The notes beneath the pieces were generated by a model that made no database searches, was not told the origin of the DNA, and worked only from the letters and a program-made list of their open reading frames with translations. DNA of 64,000 nt. It comes from Kaistella antarctica (GTDB taxonomy: Bacteria; Bacteroidota; Bacteroidia; Flavobacteriales; Weeksellaceae). The translations under genes and the position numbers were made by a program. The number at the start of each line of letters is the position of its first letter. Positions within the stretch are counted from its first letter, which is position 1. The stretch spans positions 186,001 to 250,000 of the forward strand of contig NZ_FOIX01000004.1 in the NCBI RefSeq assembly GCF_900109615.1, in the 5' to 3' direction. Below are positions 8,249-16,804 of the stretch, piece by piece.

Positions 8249-8878
8249 ATGAAAACCTTTGGCAGAGATTTACTTACAAAAATACAACAGGCAACACTTC
8301 AGGGCGAAGCAGCTCACGAAATTTATTCCCCACCGTATCGTCCGCTTTATTCTTACGATGAAATTTTAACTAAAAACCCCAAATTTGCAGCGGTAAATAT
8401 TTTATTATATCTAAAGGACAACGAGTGGTACTTACCGCTCATTGTTCGAAGTGAACATGAACGCGATCGCCATAGCGGACAAATTTCTCTCCCAGGTGGA
8501 AAAAAAGAAAATTTTGATATCAACTTCGCGGCAACGGCAAAACGCGAAACTTCCGAAGAAGTGGGAATCGAGGAGCATTATATTCGGATTATACGGGAAC
8601 TTTCGCCGATTTACATTCCGCCGAGTAATTTTTATGTCAACGCGTATGTCTCCTACACCAAGAAAAATCCAACTTTTATTTTACAGGAAACAGAAGCGGT
8701 AGAGCTCATTGAATTCCCCATTTCCTCTATTTTAAGTTTAGATAATAAACCAGAAATGCGGGTCTTACCTAGTTCAAGAGGTGTGATGGTTCCAGTGATT
8801 GATTTCAATGGTTATATCATCTGGGGTGCGACTTCCATGATTTTAAGTGAGTTTAGCGAGTTACTGAAAAATTTGTAA
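8249..8878 (+). CDS. NUDIX hydrolase, CoA-pyrophosphatase type
   Basis: A 209-residue NUDIX protein. The catalytic helix is RETSEEVGI, preceded by GGKKENFDINFAATAK; together they form the NUDIX box in the variant spacing of CoA diphosphatases. Just upstream, RSEHERDRHSGQISLPGG matches the extra motif (UPF0035 type) that distinguishes CoA pyrophosphatases (NudL, NUDT7, PCD1) from other NUDIX enzymes. The expected reaction is cleavage of CoA or its oxidised forms to 3',5'-ADP and phosphopantetheine, in the cytoplasm. The next gene, a PlsC-like acyltransferase, begins 25 bases downstream and is probably in the same transcript. Confidence 0.88.
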   Translation: MKTFGRDLLTKIQQATLQGEAAHEIYSPPYRPLYSYDEILTKNPKFAAVNILLYLKDNEWYLPLIVRSEHERDRHSGQISLPGGKKENFDINFAATAKRETSEEVGIEEHYIRIIRELSPIYIPPSNFYVNAYVSYTKKNPTFILQETEAVELIEFPISSILSLDNKPEMRVLPSSRGVMVPVIDFNGYIIWGATSMILSEFSELLKNL

Positions 8879-8903
8879 ATTCGCGGATTATGTAAATTAG
8901 ATA

Positions 8904-9701
8904 ATGGCCAAGAAAAATATTTTCACGGATGCCTTTGGTAATCTGTATTTTCTAAAGAGATTAATCATTTTTATCTTAGGAATTATTTCCTATCGAAGAT
9001 TTAATGGTTTTAACAAACTCATTATTACAGGTACTGAAAACTTGGTCGATCTGCCCGATACCAATGTGCTTTTCGTCTCCAATCATCAAACCTATTTTGC
9101 CGATGTTGCAGCGATGTACCAAGCTTTTTGCGCGGTAAATAATGGCTATTTAAATTCCATTAAAAATCCGATTTATCTCTTAAATCCAAAAGTTGATATA
9201 TACTATGTCGCGGCGGAAGAGACCATGAATAAAGGTTTGATGACCAAAATTTTCAAAGTAGCTGGCGCCGTAACCGTAAAAAGAACATGGCGCGCAGAAG
9301 GTCATAACGTGAATCGAATGGTGGATTTAACTGAGGTTGAAAACATCATGAAGGCACTCGATAATGGTTGGGTAATTACCTTTCCACAAGGCACAACTTC
9401 TGCATTTGCGCAAGGTCGAAAGGGAACTGCTAAGTTGGTTAAAAACCAAAAACCGATTGTAATTCCAATTAAAATTGACGGTTTCCGACGCGCATTTGAC
9501 AAACAAGGTTTACGCTTAAAAGTAACTGGCGTAAAGCCGACGATGGAATTTAAACCAGCATTAGACATCGATTATGAAAACGATAATGCCCAAGCCATCA
9601 TGCACAAAATCATGGTTGCCATAGAACAAACCGAAGATTTTAACGTTCTACATGATTACGATGAAGAGCTTAAATTGCAAAAAGCAGAAGCTAAAGAATA
9701 A
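8904..9701 (+). CDS. 1-acyl-sn-glycerol-3-phosphate acyltransferase-like protein (PlsC family)
   Basis: A 265-residue lysophospholipid-type acyltransferase. It has the catalytic NHQTYFAD (the NHx4D box) near residue 53 and the FPQGTTS segment near 152, equivalent to the FPEGTRS substrate-binding box but with Gln for Glu. A hydrophobic N-terminal segment (LIIFILGIISY) probably anchors it to the inner membrane. The likely reaction is transfer of an acyl chain from acyl-ACP or acyl-CoA to a lysophospholipid. The Gln substitution suggests a paralogue of plsC rather than the canonical enzyme. Confidence 0.82.
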   Translation: MAKKNIFTDAFGNLYFLKRLIIFILGIISYRRFNGFNKLIITGTENLVDLPDTNVLFVSNHQTYFADVAAMYQAFCAVNNGYLNSIKNPIYLLNPKVDIYYVAAEETMNKGLMTKIFKVAGAVTVKRTWRAEGHNVNRMVDLTEVENIMKALDNGWVITFPQGTTSAFAQGRKGTAKLVKNQKPIVIPIKIDGFRRAFDKQGLRLKVTGVKPTMEFKPALDIDYENDNAQAIMHKIMVAIEQTEDFNVLHDYDEELKLQKAEAKE

Positions 9702-9711
9702 TAAAATTGTT

Positions 9712-10149
9712 ATGAAAAAACTGATTTTCGTCTTTCTAATACTAATCTTAGGTGGATGTACGAGTCAAAAAGCTTACACTGATTTTGATTACAGTTTTGC
9801 ACGAAGTGGCGGCCGAATCCCGATGTACGAGAATTTACTGATTACGGGAAATAACGTGCATTATTCTTTTGAAGGACAAGGAAAAGACATTAAAAAAAAC
9901 TTTACTATTTCTACCAAAGTTTTAAGAAATATCGAACATACTCTGGCCGAAAACAATTTCACTAGAATTCAGGAGGATTACAAAAAAATATACGATAATG
10001 TTGCGGTAGAAATCAACATTAAAAAGGGAAAGAATGCCGGCAATAAAAGCGACGCTTCTTTAATTATGCCAAAGGATCAGGCACGTTGGGACGAAATTGT
10101 TTCTGCCTTTCAGGAGGTAATCGACCGTAATATTAAAACTGAATCTTAA
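9712..10149 (+). CDS. Hypothetical lipoprotein
   Basis: A 145-residue lipoprotein: signal peptide MKKLIFVFLILILGGC with lipobox, then a basic-rich small domain (YSFARSGGRIPMYENLLITG, later INIKKGKNAGNKSDASLIMP). The frame extends back to 9652 inside the acyltransferase gene, but the ATG at 9712 gives a perfect signal peptide and lies 10 bases after the upstream stop. It probably belongs to the NUDIX-PlsC transcript. No function can be assigned. Confidence 0.8.
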   Translation: MKKLIFVFLILILGGCTSQKAYTDFDYSFARSGGRIPMYENLLITGNNVHYSFEGQGKDIKKNFTISTKVLRNIEHTLAENNFTRIQEDYKKIYDNVAVEINIKKGKNAGNKSDASLIMPKDQARWDEIVSAFQEVIDRNIKTES

Positions 10150-10168
10150 GACTAATTCACCCAGACCA

Positions 10169-10705
10169 ATGGCAAATATTTTTGATGAAGCTAAAAACAA
10201 AACCAGAGTTTTAGTCTTCAGTACCCATTCTTCAATCGCAAAACTTTTGCATGAAGTTCTTCATTTTTATGACAAAGATTTCGGTTATTATCTAGAGAAT
10301 GATGATTTCGAAAATCCGTCTAGCGATTTCGCGATTCTTGAAACTGGTGATATTGAAAAAGCAACTTTATTTCAACCGAGCATCGCTTTAATAACCTCCG
10401 AAATTTCTGGTGAAACTGTCATTCCGTTGTTTTCAAAAATTACAGCTGGCGGCGTTTTGATTTATCATTCAAACCTTTCTGAAGCCGTAGAAAAGTCGGA
10501 AAACTTCTTTAGAAAATTAGAGTTTGATCATCCTCAATTTCAAAAATCAGTTGCTGGTTTTGTTTTAGAAACCAATATTGGTGCTATTCCTATTTCGAGT
10601 TCTGAGGAGGATTTACTTAAAGACATTGAAGGTGCAAAATTACTTTCGCAGCAATTTGGTGTGATGGAAGAGGAATTCTACGAGCCGCTGATGAGTTTCA
10701 TTTAA
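10169..10705 (+). CDS. Hypothetical protein with weak Mur-ligase central-domain resemblance
   Basis: A 178-residue soluble protein. The order of its motifs (STHSSIAKLLHEVL, then FAILETGDIE, then FQPSIALITSEIS, then GGVLIYHSNL) parallels the central domain of MurC/Mpl ligases (GKTTTTSMI, FLIEGDEY, KPNIALIS, GGILIYN). The phosphate-binding GK(T/S)T motif is missing, so ATP-dependent ligase activity is unlikely. The gene sits 20 bases after a lipoprotein gene and 84 bases before hmgA. Family assignment is a guess; a role is not predicted. Confidence 0.7.
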   Translation: MANIFDEAKNKTRVLVFSTHSSIAKLLHEVLHFYDKDFGYYLENDDFENPSSDFAILETGDIEKATLFQPSIALITSEISGETVIPLFSKITAGGVLIYHSNLSEAVEKSENFFRKLEFDHPQFQKSVAGFVLETNIGAIPISSSEEDLLKDIEGAKLLSQQFGVMEEEFYEPLMSFI

Positions 10706-10789
10706 AGAGATTTGGTCGATTCAACAGATTTCTCAAATTCTTAGTAAAATAAAATTCATTAAATTTACCTTATCTAAAAATTGTAAGAA

Positions 10790-11977
10790 ATGAGTTACCA
10801 GCAATCTGGAAAAATTCCACAGAAAAGACATACGGTATTCAAATCACCGGAAGGTCAATTTTACTATGAACAACTTTTTGGCACCGAAGGATTCCACGGT
10901 ATTTCATCACTTTTATATCACATTCACCGACCGACCCAAATAAAATCAATCAGCGAACCGAAAGATGTCACGCCGAAAATTGCGGTCGCAAAAAACGTAA
11001 CGCCACGCATGTTCAAAGGAATGAATGTTGCGGCAGAGGATGATTTCTTAGACAGTCGAAAAGTTTTATTAGTGAACAGCGACTTAAAATTAGGTCTTGC
11101 AAAACCGAAAAAATCCACCGATTATTTTTACAAAAATGCCGAATGCGACGAGCTTATTTTCATTCATGAAGGAAGTGGGACTTTAAAAACTTTTCTCGGT
11201 AATCTGGACTTTTCCTACGGTGATTATCTCATTATCCCAAGAGGAACGATTTACTCCATTAAATTTAATGACGAAAAAAATACATTACTTTTTATAGAAA
11301 GTCATTCCCCAATTTACACTCCGAAACGCTACAGAAACGAATTTGGACAAATGCTGGAACACTCTCCGTTTTGTGAACGAGATATGATTGCACCTACTTT
11401 TGTAGAGCCTATCGACGAGAAAGGAGAATTTTTAATTAAAGTAAAAAAAGAAAATCAAATCTGGGATTTCATTTACGCTACGCATCCCTTTGATGTCGTC
11501 GGTTGGGATGGGTATTTCTATCCTTATAAATTCAATATTAAAAACTTCGAACCGATTACGGGTCGCGTTCATTTACCACCGCCGATTCATCAGAATTTCG
11601 AAGCGCATAATTTTGTGGTTTGTTCTTTTGTGGCGAGAATGTATGATTACCACCCAGAAGCGATTCCAGCTCCATACAATCATTCCAACATCGATTCAGA
11701 TGAAGTTCTCTTCTATACAGAGGGCGATTTTATGAGTCGCAATCACATTGATTTAATGGATTTCACGCTTCATCCCGGTGGCATTGTTCACGGACCACAT
11801 CCAGGAGCGATGGAACGCAGCATCGGCAAAAAATCCACCGAAGAATTTGCAGTGATGGTCGATCCTTTCAGACCTTTTCAAATTACGGAAGAAGCCCTAA
11901 AAGTTGAAGATCCCTCTTACGTGACATCTTGGTTAGAAACACCAGACAACCATCTGGAAGACCGCAGTCAAGAATAA
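10790..11977 (+). CDS. hmgA: Homogentisate 1,2-dioxygenase
   Basis: A 395-residue iron(II) dioxygenase that opens the ring of homogentisate to maleylacetoacetate, the third step of tyrosine catabolism. The cupin core shows DELIFIHEGSGTLKTFLG, the HLPPPIHQNFEAHNFVVCSF stretch typical of the family, DEVLFYTEGDFMSR, and LHPGGIVHGPHPGAMERS, which supplies iron-binding and substrate-binding histidines. Length fits the shorter bacterial form (human is about 445). The pathway partners hppD (15636) and fahA (17341) are on the same strand within 7 kb, supporting the call. Confidence 0.95.
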   Translation: MSYQQSGKIPQKRHTVFKSPEGQFYYEQLFGTEGFHGISSLLYHIHRPTQIKSISEPKDVTPKIAVAKNVTPRMFKGMNVAAEDDFLDSRKVLLVNSDLKLGLAKPKKSTDYFYKNAECDELIFIHEGSGTLKTFLGNLDFSYGDYLIIPRGTIYSIKFNDEKNTLLFIESHSPIYTPKRYRNEFGQMLEHSPFCERDMIAPTFVEPIDEKGEFLIKVKKENQIWDFIYATHPFDVVGWDGYFYPYKFNIKNFEPITGRVHLPPPIHQNFEAHNFVVCSFVARMYDYHPEAIPAPYNHSNIDSDEVLFYTEGDFMSRNHIDLMDFTLHPGGIVHGPHPGAMERSIGKKSTEEFAVMVDPFRPFQITEEALKVEDPSYVTSWLETPDNHLEDRSQE

Positions 11978-12010
11978 GTTCCTTATGATTTTTATCAAAA
12001 ATGATATTCC

Positions 12011-12044
12011 TCATTTCAAAGTTGAAATGAAAGAATTACTTTTG
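12011..12044 (+). promoter_or_regulatory. Promoter with overlapping palindromic operator before the CoA-transferase gene
   Basis: TCATTTCAA-AG-TTGAAATGA (12011-12030) is a perfect dyad with 9-bp arms. It ends 6 bases before TACTTTTG (12037-12044), a Bacteroidota -7 element. The dyad therefore fills the space where -33 would lie, a classic place for a repressor or activator. The CoA-transferase ATG is 33 bases downstream. The regulator is unknown. Confidence 0.5.
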
Positions 12045-12077
12045 AGAGATTAACAATAGCAATTAAAAAAATAAAAT

Positions 12078-13358
12078 ATGATTCAATATGTTAGTGCCGA
12101 AGACGCAATTTCATTAATAAAAAGTGGCGACCGCATTTTTTCTCACGGGAGCGCTTGTACTCCCAATCTGTTGATCACTGAACTGGCTAATCAGGCCGCC
12201 AGATTAAGAGATGTGGAGTTCGTTTCCATTACGCAGCAAGGAAATGTAGAAGTAGCAAAACCGCAGTATAAAGATAGTTTCTATATCAATTCCCTTTTTG
12301 TTTCTACGCCTGTTCGCGAGGCAGTAAATTCTGATCGTGGCGATTTTGTACCTGTTTTTTTAAGTGAAATTCCCCTTCTTTTTAAAAGAGGAATGCTTCC
12401 ACTTGATGTTGCGATTGTTACGGTTTCTCCGCCAGATGCACATGGATACTGTACTTTGGGAACTTCAGTTGACGTCGCAAGGAGCGCCGTGGACACTTCA
12501 AAAATCGTGATAGCTCAAGTCAATCCAAGAATGCCACGAACGCATGGCGACGGCATGATCCATTTTTCTAAAATTGATAAAATGGTCTGGCATGAAGAAG
12601 AATTATTGACTATCGATTATGGGGCGAAAGTTGGCGATTGCGAAATGTTGATTGGTAAAAATGTAGCCGAACTGATTGATGATCGATCTACGATTCAAAT
12701 GGGTATCGGAACCATTCCAGATGCGGTGTTGAAATGCCTTCAAAACCACAAAGATCTTGGTGTTCACACCGAAATGATTAGTGACGGAATTGTAGATTTG
12801 GTAGCCAATGATATCATTACCAATAAATACAAAGGCACGCATATTAACCGAACCATTACCAGTTTCGCTTTCGGAACTAGAAAGCTGTATGATTATATTG
12901 ATGATAATCCGGCCTTTTCATTTATGGATGTGGAACATGTGAACTATCCGATCAATATTATGAAAAATAATAAAATGGTCGCGATTAACTCCGCTATAGA
13001 AATCGATTTAACCGGACAGGTTTGCGCAGATTCTATTGGAACTTATCAATTTAGTGGCATTGGTGGACAAATGGATTTTATGCGTGGTGCAGCACTTTCT
13101 GAAGGTGGAAAACCAATCATTGCTATTTCTTCACGAACTAAGAAAGGCATCCCGAGAATTGCTCCTTTCCTGAAACAAGGCGCAGGTGTTGTGACTACCA
13201 GAGGTCATATTCATTATGTGGTTACGGAATATGGTGTTGCCTATTTGTACGGAAAAAATTTACGTCAAAGAGCGAAAGCACTCATTGAGATTGCGCATCC
13301 TGATGACAGAGAAATGCTTGATGCTGCAGCCTTTGACCGATTCAAAGTCTTGCTTTAA
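12078..13358 (+). CDS. Acetyl-CoA hydrolase/transferase family protein (acyl-CoA:carboxylate CoA-transferase)
   Basis: A 426-residue class I CoA-transferase related to acetate CoA-transferase, Cat1 and 4-hydroxybutyrate CoA-transferase. Family marks include GIGTIPDAVL (about 211-221), HTEMISDGIVDLV with the probable catalytic Glu, GIGGQMDFMRGA and the C-terminal VVTEYGVAYLYGKNLRQRAKALI. It would swap CoA between an acyl-CoA and a free acid such as acetate in the cytoplasm. Its place between hmgA and hppD suggests a link to the acetoacetate or other acids released by aromatic amino acid breakdown. The substrate pair is not determined by sequence. Confidence 0.88.
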   Translation: MIQYVSAEDAISLIKSGDRIFSHGSACTPNLLITELANQAARLRDVEFVSITQQGNVEVAKPQYKDSFYINSLFVSTPVREAVNSDRGDFVPVFLSEIPLLFKRGMLPLDVAIVTVSPPDAHGYCTLGTSVDVARSAVDTSKIVIAQVNPRMPRTHGDGMIHFSKIDKMVWHEEELLTIDYGAKVGDCEMLIGKNVAELIDDRSTIQMGIGTIPDAVLKCLQNHKDLGVHTEMISDGIVDLVANDIITNKYKGTHINRTITSFAFGTRKLYDYIDDNPAFSFMDVEHVNYPINIMKNNKMVAINSAIEIDLTGQVCADSIGTYQFSGIGGQMDFMRGAALSEGGKPIIAISSRTKKGIPRIAPFLKQGAGVVTTRGHIHYVVTEYGVAYLYGKNLRQRAKALIEIAHPDDREMLDAAAFDRFKVLL

Positions 13359-13375
13359 AAAAACATATTCATTCT

Positions 13376-13404
13376 AAATCCTCAATGTAAGTTGGGGATT
13401 TTTG
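13376..13404 (+). terminator. Terminator after the CoA-transferase gene
   Basis: AAATCCTCAA and TTGGGGATTT pair (with G-U) around a short loop and are followed by a T-rich tail, 17 bases after the stop codon. Confidence 0.6.
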
Positions 13405-13432
13405 TTTTGTTTTTAGGTTATGATTAATTATT

Positions 13433-14323
13433 ATGTTAAAGTTTGAACAATATATTGAAATAAATAGTTCAATAATCGCATTTATAGTGTTCATTTGTAA
13501 AATATACCACTTGTGTAACCCAAAATTAACGAATTTGGAAAAGATCTATAATTCCATCAAAGAAGATATTAAAAATCATCCTGATGTTAAATCCTCTCTA
13601 TTGGGGATGGTGGAAGACTGGAAGAGAAGCCAGTTTGTTATCTTGGCCGACCTCATTTCTAAAAATTTATCAAATTCTTTATTGTTGACAGACAAGCGGA
13701 GAATAAGTTTAGGAACTTCGCTTTCTGCCATTACGTTACAGCGTTTTTACGAAAATGAATATCAGATAAAAATGCACAACGATCTGCGCTTTATAAAAAC
13801 CTTAGATAAGCTGTGCATTTTTCTGGGCAAAAAAGATTTGAATGAATATATTTACGAAAACCTGCAGGGAAAAAATATTTTAAACAAAAAAGAAGACCTC
13901 AATAATCAATTTTCCGAGAAAGAGTTGATCGTAGAATTTTGTCGCCTACAGTTTGAAACTTTGAAATATTTACCCGCCATAAATTTGGGTGAAATTGCAA
14001 ATACCGTTTGGAAAGAATCACCGTTGGTGGAAAGAATTACCCTTTATTTAAAGGAAAAAAGTAAAAATAATTTAAGATTCGTTACAGAAAATAACCGCTC
14101 TAATTATGAGGTTTTCCAAATCGTTAAAATTTCTGATGATGCTGATCTTAAAGTAATTAAAACTCAGGAATTCTGGAATTTAATTTTTGAAGACGAAAAT
14201 GGAACCGACTTCATCTTACATCACTTAAATACACAGTTTTATTTTATGAAAAAACTGGATGGTGAGTGGAAAATTTGGGACAATTACAATCCCGATTATG
14301 GCAAAATTATAAAAATAAACTAA
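13433..14323 (+). CDS. Hypothetical protein with a Bacteroidota HTH-like segment
   Basis: A 296-residue protein with no signal peptide. A short hydrophobic stretch occurs near residues 12-24. The segment RRISLGTSLSAITLQRFYEN followed about 15 residues later by IKTLDKLCIFLGKKDLNEYI resembles a DNA-binding-like unit common in Bacteroidota regulators (x-IS-x-x-TLQRF ... TLD-x-L-x-x-YLGY-x-x-W-x-x-F). The C-terminal third reads like a small strand-rich domain ending in GEWKIWDNYNPDYGKIIKI. No named family is recognised, and regulation of neighbouring genes would be speculation. Terminators flank the gene, so it is probably transcribed alone. Confidence 0.75.
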   Translation: MLKFEQYIEINSSIIAFIVFICKIYHLCNPKLTNLEKIYNSIKEDIKNHPDVKSSLLGMVEDWKRSQFVILADLISKNLSNSLLLTDKRRISLGTSLSAITLQRFYENEYQIKMHNDLRFIKTLDKLCIFLGKKDLNEYIYENLQGKNILNKKEDLNNQFSEKELIVEFCRLQFETLKYLPAINLGEIANTVWKESPLVERITLYLKEKSKNNLRFVTENNRSNYEVFQIVKISDDADLKVIKTQEFWNLIFEDENGTDFILHHLNTQFYFMKKLDGEWKIWDNYNPDYGKIIKIN

Positions 14324-14346
14324 GCTCCAAATTGGGCTTAGTTTAT
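14316..14346 (+). terminator. Strong hairpin terminator overlapping a stop codon
   Basis: TAAACTAAGC and GCTTAGTTTA form a 10-bp perfect stem around TCCAAATTGG. The stem includes the TAA stop of the preceding gene (14321-14323). The T-rich tail is weak. Confidence 0.6.
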
Positions 14347-14545
14347 CATTTGTGTTTTTAGAACCATCGTACGTTTCTTTCTGAATTACAAATATAATAA
14401 GTAAAGTATTATTAAAATTTAGACTTAAAAAAACTTAAAAATACATATCACATCTATTATTCCACACACCATTTTTAAGCCTTCTTCTGGAAATATAAAT
14501 AGACCGTATTAAATTTAATTCTTCATATAATCTAAAAATCACTCA

Positions 14546-15127
14546 ATGGCATCACCCGTTTCTTTTACAGATTACCTTAAACAAATTTTTGAGTTGTCAA
14601 AAGAGGATGAGGATTTTACGGAAAAACATTTCGAGAGACAGGAGTTTAAAAAAAATGAAATTTTGCTCAATGGTGGCGAGGTTTGTACCAAATTACATTT
14701 CGTCTCAGAAGGATTACTGCGTACTTTTCACATCAATAAAAACGGAACCGAATTCACCCGGCTATTTGTGCCAGAAGGAAAGTTTTGCACCGTGCTGTTG
14801 AGTTTTCAAGAGAAAATTCCCAGTCCCGCGACCATTCAAGCTATAGAAAACAGCGTCTTGTATTCTATTTCTCATACCAATTTTATAAAAATAATTTCGG
14901 GATCTGCCGCGGCTAAAAATATATACACGAGCATTCTAGAAAATTATCAAAATTTTCAAATTACCCGACTGGAGTTTTTAACAACCCTTTCTCCCCAAGA
15001 AAAAGTAGAAGAATTTTTGAAAGAGAATACAGACCTAGAGTTGAGAATTTCTGATAAAATCATTGCTTCTTATCTGCAAATCACGCCTGAAACTTATTCG
15101 CGGTGTAAAAAGAAAATGAGCTCTTGA
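14546..15127 (+). CDS. Crp/Fnr-family transcriptional regulator
   Basis: A 193-residue protein: a cyclic-nucleotide-binding-like beta-roll (about 25-120; EILLNGGEVCTKLHFVSEGL, FVPEGKFCTVLLSF) and a C-terminal winged helix (about 140-193; LSPQEKVEEFLKEN, SYLQITPETYSRCKKKM). The length and the abrupt end in the recognition helix are usual for the many Bacteroidota Crp paralogues. The cAMP-binding RxS motif is not evident, so it may sense another ligand. It lies between the hmgA/CoA-transferase and hppD/fahA groups, making it a candidate regulator of aromatic catabolism, though nothing proves this. Confidence 0.85.
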   Translation: MASPVSFTDYLKQIFELSKEDEDFTEKHFERQEFKKNEILLNGGEVCTKLHFVSEGLLRTFHINKNGTEFTRLFVPEGKFCTVLLSFQEKIPSPATIQAIENSVLYSISHTNFIKIISGSAAAKNIYTSILENYQNFQITRLEFLTTLSPQEKVEEFLKENTDLELRISDKIIASYLQITPETYSRCKKKMSS

Positions 15128-15182
15128 TTGTAATCAAGATTTTTAAATTTTATTCAACCTAAATTTAACGAAAAATAAACTT

Positions 15183-15581
15183 ATGAGGAATCTAATTTTA
15201 GCGTTGATCTTTATCTTACCCTTAACGATCAATGCACAGCAGAACAATGTTCCAGAGATCGATCTTTACATGAACAAAGCAAATAAACAGCGAAAGACAG
15301 GAAATATTCTTTTAATTTCTGGTGGTGGTCTAATTGTGACAGGACTTATTGTAGGGACTTCAGGAGATGGCAAGGGTTTTATTGATGCCAATGCATTAGT
15401 AGGCAGTGGAATTTTTCTCTTGGGTGGGTTAACTGCACTCACCTCAATTCCATTCTATATTTCTGCGAATAACAACAGAAAAAAATCTCTGAAATTCACA
15501 CCTGTCATCGGGATCCTCGAAACAAAATCCAGTCTTATTTCTCAGAATTATGCGATGGCAGGAATAAAAATCAATTTCTGA
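15183..15581 (+). CDS. Hypothetical exported membrane protein
   Basis: A 132-residue protein with a cleavable signal peptide (MRNLILALIFILPLTINAQ) and two hydrophobic helices (about 40-60, NILLISGGGLIVTGLIVGTS; about 72-95, LVGSGIFLLGGLTALTSIPFY). A short strand-rich tail ends in MAGIKINF. This pattern, a secreted protein with two membrane helices and a beta-type tail, is common in uncharacterised Flavobacteriia proteins. It begins 55 bases after the Crp/Fnr gene. Function unknown. Confidence 0.75.
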   Translation: MRNLILALIFILPLTINAQQNNVPEIDLYMNKANKQRKTGNILLISGGGLIVTGLIVGTSGDGKGFIDANALVGSGIFLLGGLTALTSIPFYISANNNRKKSLKFTPVIGILETKSSLISQNYAMAGIKINF

Positions 15582-15635
15582 AAATTTTATAATTATTAAA
15601 TTTTTTGTAATTTGGCGTAACTTAAAAAAAGAAAA

Positions 15636-16766
15636 ATGTCTACACTCACCTTTGCAGAAAAAATCGCGAAAGCCGAAAATTTCTTACCGATCAACGGTAC
15701 CGATTATATTGAATTTTATGTTGGGAACGCTAAGCAAGCAGCACATTACTACAAGACTGCTTTCGGATTTCAATCTGTGGCTTATGCCGGACCAGAAACT
15801 GGAATTCGAGACCGAGCTTCTTACGTTTTGCAACAGGGGAAAATTAGATTGGTACTAACATCAGGTTTGAACTCGGATTCGCCAATTTGTGAGCATCAAA
15901 AAAAACATGGCGACGGTGTAAAAATTCTCGCCCTTTGGGTTGACGACGCTTATTCTGCTTTTGAAGAAACGACTAAGAGAGGTGCAAAACCTTATCTGGA
16001 ACCACAAACTTTAACCGATGAAAACGGTGAAGTAAGAATGTCTGGAGTCTACACTTACGGCGAAACGGTTCACATGTTTGTGGAACGTAAAAATTATACC
16101 GGTGAATTTATGCCAGGCTTCCAAAAATGGGAAAGTGATTATGCGCCCGCTGAAGTCGGCCTTCTCTACGTCGATCATTGCGTTGGGAATGTTGGTTGGG
16201 ATCGAATGATTCCGGTGGTGAAATGGTATGAAGACGTCATGGGATTCGTAAACATTTTAAGTTTTGACGATAAACAAATCAACACCGAATATTCAGCTTT
16301 GATGTCGAAAGTGATGAGCAACGGAAACGGTTTTGCAAAATTCCCGATTAATGAACCAGCTGAAGGAAAGAGAAAATCTCAGGTAGAAGAATATTTGGAT
16401 TATTATGAAGAAGAAGGCGTACAACATATTGCCGTAGCAACGAAAGACATCATTCATACCGTACTAGAACTAAAAGCACGTGGCGTAGAATTTTTGTCGG
16501 CTCCACCTGAAGCTTATTACGATATGGTGCCAGAAAGAGTTGGTCATATTGAGGAAGATCTGAAAAAACTTCAGGATTTAGGAATCTTAATTGATCATGA
16601 TGAAGAAGGTTATCTATTACAAATTTTCACCAAACCAGTGGAAGATCGCCCTACTCTTTTCTTTGAAATTATCGAAAGACACGGCGCGCAAAGTTTCGGC
16701 GCGGGTAATTTCAAAGCGTTGTTTGAAGCTTTAGAAAGAGAACAAGCCAAAAGAGGAAATCTTTAA
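15636..16766 (+). CDS. hppD: 4-hydroxyphenylpyruvate dioxygenase
   Basis: A 376-residue non-haem iron oxygenase that converts 4-hydroxyphenylpyruvate to homogentisate. Two vicinal-oxygen-chelate domains are visible. The iron ligands are His181 (in VDHCVGNV), His264 (in QHIAVATKDI) and Glu344 (in FFEIIERHG), and the C-terminal GAGNFKALFEALEREQAKRG closes the active site. All residues needed for activity appear intact. It supplies the substrate of hmgA and is followed 38 bases later by a small exported protein gene and then fahA. Confidence 0.96.
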   Translation: MSTLTFAEKIAKAENFLPINGTDYIEFYVGNAKQAAHYYKTAFGFQSVAYAGPETGIRDRASYVLQQGKIRLVLTSGLNSDSPICEHQKKHGDGVKILALWVDDAYSAFEETTKRGAKPYLEPQTLTDENGEVRMSGVYTYGETVHMFVERKNYTGEFMPGFQKWESDYAPAEVGLLYVDHCVGNVGWDRMIPVVKWYEDVMGFVNILSFDDKQINTEYSALMSKVMSNGNGFAKFPINEPAEGKRKSQVEEYLDYYEEEGVQHIAVATKDIIHTVLELKARGVEFLSAPPEAYYDMVPERVGHIEEDLKKLQDLGILIDHDEEGYLLQIFTKPVEDRPTLFFEIIERHGAQSFGAGNFKALFEALEREQAKRGNL

Positions 16767-16804
16767 ATCTTATTTAAAAATAGATTGCTCTCAAAAAAAA
16801 CTTT

